Below are positions 35,081-43,894 of a stretch of 64,000 nt of DNA, one piece after another. The stretch comes from ZC4RG36 sp964652205 (GTDB lineage Bacteria; Chloroflexota; Anaerolineae; Aggregatilineales; Phototrophicaceae), in contig CAZZAO010000005.1 in the NCBI GenBank assembly GCA_964652205.1, forward strand, positions 1 through 64,000, in the 5' to 3' direction. The translations under genes were made by a program, and so were the position numbers. The notes under the pieces are model-generated. The model searched no databases. It was not told the origin of the DNA and was given only the letters and a program-made list of their open reading frames with translations. Within the stretch, counting starts at the first letter, position 1. Each line of letters begins with the position of its first letter.

Positions 35081-37399
35081 ATGCAGCGTTTGATGCCCTT
35101 TCAAGGCTGGCGGCTGACCTTTTTTCAAGGCGTGATGTTCGCCGTGTTCGTGCTGTTCGGCGTCCGCATGTACCAGATTCAGATCGTGCAGGGATCGGAA
35201 TGGCAGGCACAGGCCGATGAGAACCGCATCAGTCAGGTTCCCCAGCCCGCCGACCGCGGCGTGATCTTCGACCGCAACAATCAACCGCTGGCGATCAACG
35301 TCCCCGCCTTCAACGTCACCGTCACCCCCGCCGATCTGCCGGACAACGAAACAGAAGTGCTCAACATCTATAACCGGCTCTCAGCGCTGATCGAAGTGCC
35401 GCCGACTGAAGCTGCTGCCCGCGCCGCCGGATCGACAGTGCCGAGTATTGAGAAGCTGGTGCAGGAAGGGCGCGGTATCGCGCCGTATCGTCCGGTCGTG
35501 GTCGCGCAGGACGTCAAACGCGAAGTCGCCATGCAGATCATGGAAGAGAAGCAGACGCTCCCCGGCGTTGACGCCTTCAACTCGACCGCCGCTGTGCGCG
35601 AATACCCGACCGGTGAACTGACGTCGCACATCATCGGTTACATGGGCCGCATCCCTGAAGATCAGGCCAAACAGCTTATCGAGCAGGGCTACGACCCGGC
35701 CTATGACCGCATCGGCTATTCAGGCGTCGAAGCCTATCTCGAATCGGTGCTGGCAGGCCAGCGCGGCTACATCCGTAATGAAGTCGATGTCGCCGGTCAA
35801 CCAATTGCCGAGATCGAGCGCAAGGATTCTACGCCGGGCCAGAACATCCGCCTGACCATCGACACCGATTTACAGAAAATCGCGGAACAGGCGCTGCGCG
35901 ACGAGATCGCCAAACTGAACGCCTCGAAAAACCAGATCGTCAGTCAGACCGGCGTCGTCATCGCCATGAATCCCAAAACGGGCGAAGTGCTGTCGCTCGT
36001 CAGTTGGCCGAGCTACGACAACACCAAATTCGCCCGCGCCATCGACGTTCCCTACTATCTCAACGTCACATCTGACCCGCTGCGCCCGCTCTACAATCAG
36101 GCCATTAGCTCGCTCTACCCGCCCGGCTCGATCTGGAAGCTGCTGACAGCGGCTGGCGTGCTTCAGGAACATGTCATCGCGCCGGATTCAACGCTCAATG
36201 ATCCCGGTCGCCTGACCGTCCCCAATCGCTACGCGCCCAACGACGTCGCCGCCGCGCAGACCTTCGTCTGCTGGCTCAAGCAGGGTCACGGCAACCTCAA
36301 TCTCGTCGGGGCCATCGCCAATAGCTGCGACGTCTACTTCTATCAGGTCGGCGGCGGCAACCCGGAAGTTTCGCCCGCCGTGCTCAAGCCGGACGGCCTC
36401 GGAATCGACGGCATGGATCGCTATGGCACGGCGCTCGGCATCGGCTCGGTGCAGGGGATTGAGCTTCCCGGTGAAAACGGCGGACGAATGCCTGACCCCG
36501 ACTGGAAACGCCGCATCTACGGCGAAAGCTGGTCAACTGGCGACACTTACAACGCCGCCTTCGGTCAGGGCTATATCACCGTGACGCCGCTCCAGCTCCT
36601 CAACGCCGTGGCGGCCATCACCAATGGCGGCACGCTCTATCAGCCCACTATCGTCCACGACTACCTCGATGCGACCGGCAACGTCACCAAAGCCTTCCAG
36701 CCGCACGTCTTACGCACCATCAACCTGGAGAACCTCGCTCCCGGCCAGACAATTACGCTGCTGCCGCTGGAAGACATGATTATGAAAGGGCTAGGCAGCC
36801 TGTCGTGCCTGTGCGAGACAACCAGTAAGTTCTTCAACCAGATTCGCTGCAACCCGAACGACTACACTAATACGGTTGACATCAACCCTGACCCGTATAT
36901 CGAGGATGTGCGCGAGTACCGGGTGTCGCTGCCCGCCTACTATCCGTTCACCGACAACATCTGTGACGAGCTGCGCTTCAACCCCGGCTACACGCCACCA
37001 TTCATCGACGGCCAGAATCTCGCCCTGATTCGGGAAGGAATGCGCGAAGCGGTGACGGTCGGTACGGCGAAAACTATCAATCTGCCCTACGTCGAAGTCG
37101 CCGGGAAAACCGGCACTGCCGAATACTGCGACGATATCGCTCGACCGCTCGGCCTGTGCGTGCCGGGCGCGTGGCCCGCCCACGCCTGGTTTGTCGGCTA
37201 CGCGCCGTATAAAGACCCGCAGATTATCGTCATCGCCTTCGTCTATCACGGCGGTGAAGGCTCGGCAGTCGCGCTGCCGATTGTCCGCCAGGTGCTCGAA
37301 AATTACCTGCGGCTGGAGAATGATCGCGGCGGCCAGACGACCCAGGTCAACCCGAACGACATCGGTATTCTGTCATCGACAGAGACGGCGGCCCCGTGA
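35081..37399 (+). CDS. mrdA: Penicillin-binding protein 2 (elongation transpeptidase)
   Basis: This 772-residue class B PBP crosslinks peptidoglycan with RodA. It has a single N-terminal anchor (about 16-33), a PBP dimerisation/pedestal domain starting at DRGVIFDRNNQPLA, and a transpeptidase domain with the active serine in PPGSIWKLL, SCDVYFYQ in place of SxN as is common in PBP2, and KTGTAEY. An insert of about 80 residues between the SxN and KTG regions (about 545-640) carries several cysteines (LSCLCE, IRCNPND, NICDEL) and is unusual for the family. ATG 35081 has GAGGA upstream. The stop overlaps the next start. Confidence 0.94.
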   Translation: MQRLMPFQGWRLTFFQGVMFAVFVLFGVRMYQIQIVQGSEWQAQADENRISQVPQPADRGVIFDRNNQPLAINVPAFNVTVTPADLPDNETEVLNIYNRLSALIEVPPTEAAARAAGSTVPSIEKLVQEGRGIAPYRPVVVAQDVKREVAMQIMEEKQTLPGVDAFNSTAAVREYPTGELTSHIIGYMGRIPEDQAKQLIEQGYDPAYDRIGYSGVEAYLESVLAGQRGYIRNEVDVAGQPIAEIERKDSTPGQNIRLTIDTDLQKIAEQALRDEIAKLNASKNQIVSQTGVVIAMNPKTGEVLSLVSWPSYDNTKFARAIDVPYYLNVTSDPLRPLYNQAISSLYPPGSIWKLLTAAGVLQEHVIAPDSTLNDPGRLTVPNRYAPNDVAAAQTFVCWLKQGHGNLNLVGAIANSCDVYFYQVGGGNPEVSPAVLKPDGLGIDGMDRYGTALGIGSVQGIELPGENGGRMPDPDWKRRIYGESWSTGDTYNAAFGQGYITVTPLQLLNAVAAITNGGTLYQPTIVHDYLDATGNVTKAFQPHVLRTINLENLAPGQTITLLPLEDMIMKGLGSLSCLCETTSKFFNQIRCNPNDYTNTVDINPDPYIEDVREYRVSLPAYYPFTDNICDELRFNPGYTPPFIDGQNLALIREGMREAVTVGTAKTINLPYVEVAGKTGTAEYCDDIARPLGLCVPGAWPAHAWFVGYAPYKDPQIIVIAFVYHGGEGSAVALPIVRQVLENYLRLENDRGGQTTQVNPNDIGILSSTETAAP

Positions 37400-38484
37400 A
37401 ACTTTCCCGTTGGATCCCCGCGCTCGCCGCTGGCCTGATCGCATGGCTGGCATTCATGATCCTCGGCCACACGCCCGTCATTCGCGCGTCGGGGCTGGCG
37501 CTGGCGATCATCGGCGCAGCGCTGATGTTCAGCCGCTGGGGCATGATTCTCGGCGTTGTCGGCGGGCTGGCATTCGCCTTCAGTCCGGCCTTCTGGGCGC
37601 AGACCGGCGGCACAGAAAGCCTGAATCCGGTGGCAGTCAGCGGCGCGCTGGCGCTAGCCGTCGTCGGCGCGGCGTTTCTGGCCTGGTTGAGTAAACGTCC
37701 GTCGTTTGGGCTGGCGCTCGGCCTGATCGTCTTCACCGGGCTGTTTTTCACCGTCGTCGGCTCGCCGCACAGCCTGCGCCTGACAACACTGCTGGCAGCC
37801 TGGCTGCTGGCGCTGGTCGTCGACGCGCTGATGCTGACCAATCCACGGCCCGACGAAGCCGCGCCGATCAGCCTCGGTCGTCGCCACGTCCTCGGCATCC
37901 TGCTGCTGCTGACTATCGGCGTCATCAACGACCCGCTGATAGCGTTGTTTCTACCGGCGGTCGCGCTCGGCCTGTTCCTGTCAGCGACGAAGCTGCCGCG
38001 CTGGTACTGGGCCGCGCTGCTGGTGATTGGGATCGTCGGCGCGCGCGGGCTGATGGTTCAATATGCCGATTCGTCGTGGTGGCTGTATCCGGCGGCGCAG
38101 GCAGAAATGCTCAGCGTGCGCGTCCCGAAGCTGTTCGCCGACGGCTGGCGCGTCTCGGAGCGCTGGGTCGAACTGTTCGCGCTGGTGATCGACCAGTTCA
38201 GCGTCGTCGGGCTGGTGTTAGGCGTGATCGGGCTGGCGCGGCTGGCGCGCTGGTATCCGACGCTCGGCGTGGTTATGCTGACGGCTTTCACCACCTATTT
38301 CATCTTCGGCCTGCTCTACTTTGGCCGCGACCGGGCCGTGCTGCTGCTGCCGCTGCTGATGATTCAAGTCCTGTGGATGACCTACGCGCTGCACTCGATC
38401 TGGCAGTGGCTGACGCGCAGCCTGCGGCTGTTCGCGCCGCGCGGCAAGCCGGTCATCGCCGGGGAGCCGAAGCCGCCCATTTAG
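37396..38484 (+). CDS. Polytopic membrane protein between mrdA and minC
   Basis: This 362-residue protein has about ten hydrophobic segments and starts at GTG 37396, overlapping the mrdA stop by four bases, so it is co-translated with PBP2. The part around FAFSPAFWAQTGGTESLNPVAVSGAL resembles the first loop region of DUF2723/GT-C-like membrane proteins, but the acidic motif expected of active GT-C enzymes is not obvious. A role in cell-envelope glycans or as an elongasome partner is suggested by position only. An alternative is a domain fragment of a once longer GT-C protein. Confidence 0.6.
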   Translation: MKLSRWIPALAAGLIAWLAFMILGHTPVIRASGLALAIIGAALMFSRWGMILGVVGGLAFAFSPAFWAQTGGTESLNPVAVSGALALAVVGAAFLAWLSKRPSFGLALGLIVFTGLFFTVVGSPHSLRLTTLLAAWLLALVVDALMLTNPRPDEAAPISLGRRHVLGILLLLTIGVINDPLIALFLPAVALGLFLSATKLPRWYWAALLVIGIVGARGLMVQYADSSWWLYPAAQAEMLSVRVPKLFADGWRVSERWVELFALVIDQFSVVGLVLGVIGLARLARWYPTLGVVMLTAFTTYFIFGLLYFGRDRAVLLLPLLMIQVLWMTYALHSIWQWLTRSLRLFAPRGKPVIAGEPKPPI

Positions 38485-38792
38485 GATACTGCGCGCCCAC
38501 CTTGATCCGACCGTTTGAGGTTCATCTGGAACCTTAACCGATAGCCCGATACAATCATTCAGCAGGACTCATCAAGCAGCATTCGCTAACACGACCTGAC
38601 CCGCGCCATGCCATCACGCTGGCCGATGAACGCCCTGACCCCCAATCTCAAACTCAGTTGAGCAGGCGTCGCAGAGTCTGCGTCGTCTATGACGCGAGTC
38701 CTGTGGCGTAAGTCGGGAATCCCTGTATAGTATTAAGCATCATGCCTGATTAAAACTTACTGGAAACAAGCACCTCGACGGGACAGGGGGCC
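38485..38792. other. Intergenic region before minC
   Basis: No gene is supported in these 308 bases. A TATAGT at 38726-38731 is a possible -10 for minCDE, 62 bases upstream of the minC start, but it has no good -35. Confidence 0.35.
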
Positions 38793-39476
38793 ATGCGCGA
38801 ATCGACGGTCGCTATTAAGGGAGTCAAGGATGGGCTGCTCATCTCCTTGAGTCCCACCGAGGAATGGGCCATTATCACCAACGACCTGGCGGCGCGCATC
38901 GACGAGAAAAGTTCCTTTTTCACGGGGGCGCGCATCACGCTGGACGTCGGCGAGCGCCCGGTGCGCAAGGATGAGCTTGGCTCGGTCAAGGCACTGCTCG
39001 AACGGCGCGGCCTGTCACTCTGGGCCGTATCGAGCGCCAGCGCCACCACCATTGACTCGGCCATCGCGCTCGACTTGCGGACGGCCAGCGCAGCTTCGAC
39101 CAACCCGACCCGCGCCGAGAATGAGCCGGTTATCGCCTCGGAAGAAGATGGCTCGGTCGGCATCCTGATCCACAAAACGCTGCGCTCCGGCAAAAGCGTT
39201 CACAGTCAGGGGCATGTCGTCGTCTTTGGCGACGTCAACCCCGGCGCAGAAATTATCGCAGGCGGCGATATTATCGTCTGGGGACGCCTGAGCGGGCAGG
39301 TTCACGCCGGAGCTAACGGCGACGACAGAGCCGTCGTCTGCGCGCTCGACATGATCCCGACGCAACTGCGCATCGCCGGTCACATCACCACGTCGCCAGA
39401 CGACAAGCGGCGCAAGCCGCGGCCTGAAACAGCACTTATCCGCGACAACGCCATCGTTGTCGAAGCCTGGAAATAA
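38793..39476 (+). CDS. minC: Septum site-determining protein MinC
   Basis: This 227-residue FtsZ inhibitor has the two MinC parts. The N-terminal domain (about 1-95) contains VAIKGVKDGLLISL and TLDVGERPVRKDELGSVKALLERRG. The C-terminal beta-helix (about 125-225) contains RSGKSVHSQGHVVVFGDVNPGAEIIAGGDIIVWGRLSGQVHAG, which binds MinD. The linker is Ala/Thr-rich. AGGGGG is only two bases before ATG 38793, closer than usual. It is followed by minD and minE. Confidence 0.95.
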   Translation: MRESTVAIKGVKDGLLISLSPTEEWAIITNDLAARIDEKSSFFTGARITLDVGERPVRKDELGSVKALLERRGLSLWAVSSASATTIDSAIALDLRTASAASTNPTRAENEPVIASEEDGSVGILIHKTLRSGKSVHSQGHVVVFGDVNPGAEIIAGGDIIVWGRLSGQVHAGANGDDRAVVCALDMIPTQLRIAGHITTSPDDKRRKPRPETALIRDNAIVVEAWK

Positions 39477-39524
39477 GCACAGTCACCGCTGCCTGTGCGA
39501 ATAAACTGGAAAGGACAATCCGGT

Positions 39525-40337
39525 ATGGGGGCGAAAGTCGTTACGGTCACATCGGGCAAAGGCGGCGTCGGCAAAACCACGACGACCGCTAACCTCGGTG
39601 TCGCGCTCGCTCGCATGAATAAAAAGGTGGTTGTCATCGACGCGGATATCGGCCTGCGAAACCTCGACGTCATCATGGGCCTCGAAAACCGCATCGTCTA
39701 CGATCTGGTCGATATCGTCGAGGGGCGCTGCAAGCTGCGTCAGGCGATGATAAAGCACAAGCAGTTCCCCGACCTGTATCTGATTCCGGCGGCGCAAACG
39801 CGCGACAAGAGCGCGGTCAGCCCGGCAGACATGATCCAGTTGGCCGACCAGCTCCGTCAGGAGTTCGACTTCGTGCTGATCGACTCGCCCGCCGGAATCG
39901 AGCGCGGCTACCGCAATGCTGTCGCCCCGGCGGACGAAATCCTGATCGTCACCAACCCCGAAGTCTCGGCGGTGCGCGACGCCGACCGGATTATTGGCCT
40001 GCTCGAAGCCGAAAACAAAGGGCCGGGCCAGCTCATCCTCAACCGGGTGAAGATGGACATGGTGCGCAAGGGCGAGATGATGTCCGCCTCTGACGTCACC
40101 GACATCCTCTCCGTCAAGCTGATCGGTATCGTGCCGGAAGATGAGAACGTCGTCCCGGCGTCGAATGCTGGCCTGCCCGTCACGTTGAACGAAAATTCCC
40201 GCGCCGGGACCGCCTTCCGCAACATTGCCCGCCGGCTGAATGGGGAAATTGTCCCATTTATGAAGCTCGACGAAAGTGATAGTCTGATGAAACGCCTCGC
40301 CCGTATTTTCTCTGGCAGCAACGGGAACGGGCAGTAA
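39525..40337 (+). CDS. minD: Septum site-determining ATPase MinD
   Basis: This 270-residue ParA-type ATPase recruits MinC to the membrane. It has the deviant Walker A SGKGGVGKTTTT, switch I DADIGLRNLD, Walker B FVLIDSPAGIE and the C-terminal amphipathic membrane-targeting helix LMKRLARIFS. ATG 39525 is preferred over 39495, because AAAGGA lies about nine bases upstream and MinD proteins begin directly at the first strand. Confidence 0.97.
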   Translation: MGAKVVTVTSGKGGVGKTTTTANLGVALARMNKKVVVIDADIGLRNLDVIMGLENRIVYDLVDIVEGRCKLRQAMIKHKQFPDLYLIPAAQTRDKSAVSPADMIQLADQLRQEFDFVLIDSPAGIERGYRNAVAPADEILIVTNPEVSAVRDADRIIGLLEAENKGPGQLILNRVKMDMVRKGEMMSASDVTDILSVKLIGIVPEDENVVPASNAGLPVTLNENSRAGTAFRNIARRLNGEIVPFMKLDESDSLMKRLARIFSGSNGNGQ

Positions 40338-40348
40338 AGGGTAAAGCG

Positions 40349-40672
40349 ATGGCAAGCTTTCTCGACCGTATGTTTGGACGTCCCGCAGTCAAAAGCAGTG
40401 GCACGGTCGCCAAGGAGCGGCTCCAGTTTGTGCTGGTTCATGACCGCATCAACCTGCCGCCAGAGCGCCTTGAGGCGATGAAGCAGGAGATTCTGGCGGT
40501 AATCGCCAAGTACGTCGCGGTCGCCGACAAAGGGGTTGATATCGCGTTGCAGCAGCGCGACCGCGATAACCTGCTGATTGCCGAAGTCCCGTTCGCCCGA
40601 CGCCGCGAAGTGGCTGAATACGAGGACGAAGACGATTCGCCGCCTGCCACGGGCAACTCTAAAGACTCCTAG
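40349..40672 (+). CDS. minE: Cell division topological specificity factor MinE
   Basis: This 107-residue protein stimulates MinD ATPase and restricts MinCD. The amphipathic N-terminus MASFLDRMFGR binds membrane. The anti-MinCD segment VAKERLQFVLVHDRI and the topological domain LEAMKQEILAVIAKYVAV...RDNLLIAEVP match the family. A 20-residue acidic tail is extra. It starts 11 bases after minD. Confidence 0.93.
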   Translation: MASFLDRMFGRPAVKSSGTVAKERLQFVLVHDRINLPPERLEAMKQEILAVIAKYVAVADKGVDIALQQRDRDNLLIAEVPFARRREVAEYEDEDDSPPATGNSKDS

Positions 40673-40698
40673 CGACCATTTGCCCCCGTAAGCCGTCC

Positions 40699-40727
40699 TT
40701 CAATTCGCGCGCTGCGTCCGCTATAAT
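40699..40727 (+). promoter_or_regulatory. Candidate promoter for rodA
   Basis: TTCAAT (40699-40704) and a perfect TATAAT (40722-40727) are separated by 17 bases, 36 bases before the rodA GTG start. It would allow rodA to be read apart from minCDE. Confidence 0.5.
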
Positions 40728-40763
40728 GGCGAGCCTCTGAGGCTAGCCTGGGAACTTCGCGCC

Positions 40764-41876
40764 GTGAGCCAATCGCGCAGTATTTGGCGTCAATTTGATT
40801 TTGTCCTCTTCGGCCTGACCCTGATCCTCACGGTCTTCGGCATTCTGATGATCCATAGTGCCACCCGCGACGCCATCGATCCCGACCTGATTAGCCGCGT
40901 CCCCGACCAGATTCGTTATACGATCATCGGCATCGGCGTGATGATCGTGCTGGCGCTGATCGACTATCGTCTGCTCGGCGGCATCCATCAGTGGCTCTAC
41001 ATCGGCATGATCGGCCTGCTGCTGCTGGTCAAGCTGTTCGGCGTCGAAGGCGCGGCAGGCTCGCAAAGCTGGATCAACGTCGGTATCCGCATCCAGCCGT
41101 CAGAAATCGCCAAGGTGCTGATTATCATCACGCTCGGCCATTTTCTGGCGAACAATTATATGAAGATGGACAGACTCTCGACGCTGTTCCGGTCGATGAT
41201 CCATATCGCCGTCCCGACCGCGCTGATTCTGGTTCAGCCTGATCTCGGCATGACGATTGTCTTTGCGGTGCTGTGGTTCACGCTGGTATGGGCTGCCGGT
41301 CTGCGGCTCAAGCACATCGTCATGTTCGTCCTGGTCGTCTCGATCTCCGCCCCGCTGACCGTGCCGTTCGCCTGGGCGAAGATGGAAGGCTACCAGCGCC
41401 AGCGCATCACCTCGTTCCTGTTCCCGCAGAGCGACCCCGACGCCTACTACAACATCAATCAGGCAATGATTAGCATCGGCGACGGCGGGATGTTCGGCAA
41501 GGGCTACACCTTCGGCTCGCAGAACCGCTGGCGTTTCCTGCGCGTCCGCCATACCGACTTCATTTTCGCCGTGATCGCCGAGGAATTTGGCCTCGTCGGC
41601 GGGCTGACGGTGATGATCCTGATCGGCCTCGTCGTGCTGAGAATCCTGCGCGCGGCCCGGCTGGCGTCCGACCCGCTGGGCAGCCTGATCTGTTATGGCG
41701 TGGCGGCTTTCATCTTCTTTCAAACGGTGGTGTCCATCGGCATGAATTTGAGTCTGCTGCCGGTGACAGGGCTGACGCTGCCTTTCATCAGTTCCGGCGG
41801 CACGTCGCTGCTGTCGAGCCTGATGGGTATTGGTCTGGTCGAGAGCGTCGTCATGCGGCGGCGGCGGCTGGCGTAA
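40764..41876 (+). CDS. rodA: Rod shape-determining protein RodA (SEDS glycosyltransferase)
   Basis: This 370-residue SEDS protein polymerises lipid II and pairs with PBP2. It has about ten membrane segments, the GSQSWINVGIRIQPSEIAKV region with the conserved acidic loop, GKGYTFGSQNRWRFLRVRHTDFIFAVIAEEFGL, and the C-terminal LPFISSGGTSLL. RodA is preferred over FtsW because the gene lies with mreBCD and mrdA and has no long tail. The start is GTG 40764; the ribosome site is weak. Confidence 0.9.
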   Translation: MSQSRSIWRQFDFVLFGLTLILTVFGILMIHSATRDAIDPDLISRVPDQIRYTIIGIGVMIVLALIDYRLLGGIHQWLYIGMIGLLLLVKLFGVEGAAGSQSWINVGIRIQPSEIAKVLIIITLGHFLANNYMKMDRLSTLFRSMIHIAVPTALILVQPDLGMTIVFAVLWFTLVWAAGLRLKHIVMFVLVVSISAPLTVPFAWAKMEGYQRQRITSFLFPQSDPDAYYNINQAMISIGDGGMFGKGYTFGSQNRWRFLRVRHTDFIFAVIAEEFGLVGGLTVMILIGLVVLRILRAARLASDPLGSLICYGVAAFIFFQTVVSIGMNLSLLPVTGLTLPFISSGGTSLLSSLMGIGLVESVVMRRRRLA

Positions 41877-41882
41877 AGGCTT

Positions 41883-41966
41883 CCCTCACCCCTGGCCTGT
41901 CGGTCGAGATGCCGCTGCGCGGCACGAGTGAGGCCCTGACCACTTCGTCTCCCAGAGGGAGAGGAG
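41883..41966 (-). repeat. Long interspersed repeat, copy 2
   Basis: This is the inverted, slightly shorter copy of 239-344. Matching blocks include CCCTCACCCC, GGTCGAGATGCCGC, GGCACGAG and CCACTTCGTCTCCC. It lies directly after rodA. Confidence 0.7.
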
Positions 41967-42089
41967 TGCCAATCAATGGGGCAGACGAATTTAAGCTGTT
42001 TCCTGTAGAGACAACACTTTCCTCTACATCGACCTGATTTGCCAGAGAACCTGGTTTTTTGGCTCAGAATTTGCGGATATATCCTACGA

Positions 42090-42135
42090 CCCATCCCTCT
42101 CCCCTCGCCCTGAGGGAGAGAGGTTGGGGTGAGGG
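42090..42135. repeat. CCCTCTCCCCTC/GAGGGAGAGAGG hairpin repeat in the gltX leader
   Basis: CCCATCCCTCTCCCCTCGCCCTGAGGGAGAGAGGTTGGGGTGAGGG can fold on itself. It ends just before the gltX ribosome site, so it will be in the leader if the promoter lies upstream. Confidence 0.5.
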
Positions 42136-42152
42136 TTCAGGAGTTCTCCTCT

Positions 42153-43682
42153 ATGACTAATAACACTACTCGTCCCGTGCGTACACGCTTCGCGCCCAGC
42201 CCGACCGGCCCGCTCCACATCGGCGGCGCGCGCTCGGCGCTCTTCGGCTGGCTCTATGCCCGGCATATGGGCGGCCAGTTCATTTTGCGTATTGAGGACA
42301 CCGATCAGAATCGCTTTGTCCCCGAAGCCCTCGGCATGATTACCGGCGGGCTGTCGTGGCTCGGCATCCACTGGGACGAAGGCCCCGACATCGGCGGCCC
42401 GCACGCGCCCTACTTCCAGTCAGAGCGCAAGCCGCTGCATCAGGAATGGGCTAACTGGCTGGTTGACCACGACAAAGCCTATCGCTGCTATTGCACGCCG
42501 GAGCGGCTGGAACAGGTCAGCAAGGAGAAGGAAGCGCGCAAGGAGCCGCCGGGATACGACCGCCACTGCCGCGCTCTCAGCCCTGCGGAGCGCGCGCAAA
42601 ACGAGGCCGAGGGGAAATCTTACGTCATCCGCTTCAAGATGCCGCTCGACGGCGAAACGACGGTTGATGATCTGGTGCTCGGTCACGTCTCGTTCAACAA
42701 CGACACCATCCTCGACCCGGTGCTGCTCAAGTCGGACGGCTTCCCGACCTATCATCTGGCACACGTGGTTGACGATCACTTCATGGAGATCACCCACGTC
42801 ACCCGCGCCAACGAGTGGCTGCCGTCGCTGCCGCTGCACGCCCAGTTATGGCAGGCGTTCGGCTGGGAGATGCCGTTCTACGCCCATCTGCCGGTGCTGC
42901 TCAACCCGAACGGCAAAGGTAAACTGAGCAAGCGCCACGCTGGATTCTCGGAGAATGGCCGTCAGGTGCTGGTGCTGGTCAGCGAGTTCAGGGACGCTGG
43001 TTATCTGCCCGAAGCCGTCATCAACTTCCTCTGCAATATCGGCTGGAACTTCGGCGACGACCGTGAGATTTTCACGGTCGAGGAAGCAATTGCCCGTTTT
43101 GAGTTGAAGGACGTCCATCCGAATAACAGCAGCTATCCGATTGAGAAGCTCGACTGGCTCAACGGCGAGTACATCCGCGCGATGGACCCGACCACGCTCG
43201 CGCCGTATCTGCGCGAGCCGCTGGAAAAAGCCGGTTACAAGCTCGACGATGACCTGCTGCTGAAGATCGCCGGGCTGGTACAGACACGCATCAAGACCCT
43301 GCCAGAAGTCCTCAAATTCGCCGCGCCGTTCTTCTCGGAAAACGACCAGCTTGACGATGCCGCTGTCTGGCAGACGCCGGGGCCGCAGGATTTCACGGAT
43401 ATCAAGGGCGTCAATGGCGCTCAGGTGCTTGACATCCTGCGTACTGTCAACGACCGTCTGACGGCGCTGCCCGACTTCAGCCACGAGCCGCTGGAAGCCG
43501 CCAGTCGAACGCTGGCCGACGAGCTGAGTTTGAAGCCCGCCATCCTGTTCTCGATCATCCGCAACGCCGTCATGGGACAAACCGTGACGACGCCGCTGTT
43601 CGAGTCGATGGAAGTCTTTGGGCGCGCCGCGTCACTGCGCCGACTTGAGCTGACCATCCAGCGCCTTTCAACAGAGCGCTAA
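42153..43682 (+). CDS. gltX: Glutamyl-tRNA synthetase
   Basis: This 509-residue class I synthetase charges tRNA-Glu. The HIGH motif is PLHIGGARSA near the N-terminus and the KMSKS equivalent is GKLSKRHA. The LRIEDTD element and the C-terminal anticodon-binding helical domain are complete. A CYC element (AYRCYCTPE) sits in the region where some GltX proteins bind zinc, although not all ligands are clear. ATG 42153 has CAGGAG nine bases upstream; an in-frame start at 42129 would lie inside the repeat. The tRNA-Glu substrate is encoded at 49944. Confidence 0.95.
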   Translation: MTNNTTRPVRTRFAPSPTGPLHIGGARSALFGWLYARHMGGQFILRIEDTDQNRFVPEALGMITGGLSWLGIHWDEGPDIGGPHAPYFQSERKPLHQEWANWLVDHDKAYRCYCTPERLEQVSKEKEARKEPPGYDRHCRALSPAERAQNEAEGKSYVIRFKMPLDGETTVDDLVLGHVSFNNDTILDPVLLKSDGFPTYHLAHVVDDHFMEITHVTRANEWLPSLPLHAQLWQAFGWEMPFYAHLPVLLNPNGKGKLSKRHAGFSENGRQVLVLVSEFRDAGYLPEAVINFLCNIGWNFGDDREIFTVEEAIARFELKDVHPNNSSYPIEKLDWLNGEYIRAMDPTTLAPYLREPLEKAGYKLDDDLLLKIAGLVQTRIKTLPEVLKFAAPFFSENDQLDDAAVWQTPGPQDFTDIKGVNGAQVLDILRTVNDRLTALPDFSHEPLEAASRTLADELSLKPAILFSIIRNAVMGQTVTTPLFESMEVFGRAASLRRLELTIQRLSTER

Positions 43683-43745
43683 TCCAGCGCTTGCTCGCCA
43701 GCCGCGTTTCTGCTCAGGCGCAAGTCGAGGATTGCCTTTTGAGGC

Positions 43746-43763
43746 GGCATGAGGCATCATGCC
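43746..43763. repeat. Short palindrome (GGCATGA-GGCA-TCATGCC)
   Basis: A 7-base stem with a 4-base loop shares its core with the 20-base palindrome at 10377-10396. A further CCCCCTG...CAGGGGG hairpin lies at about 43840-43872, ahead of der. Confidence 0.5.
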
Positions 43764-43894
43764 TCGATACAGTAAGCCACCCTAACAATCACTCCGTTCA
43801 CTTACTCTCCCCTTCCATTACAACATGCGTTTGTGACCTGTCCCCCTGCTCGCGGTGGGACAGGGGGAGAGGTTAATTTGAGGTAGCCCGTCGT

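Noticed and set aside
39483..40355. Minus-strand open frame of 290 codons
   Set aside because: Antisense of minD, without domain support.
43746..43877. Riboswitch or T-box ahead of der
   Set aside because: The hairpins are members of interspersed repeat families and no conserved aptamer sequence was seen.
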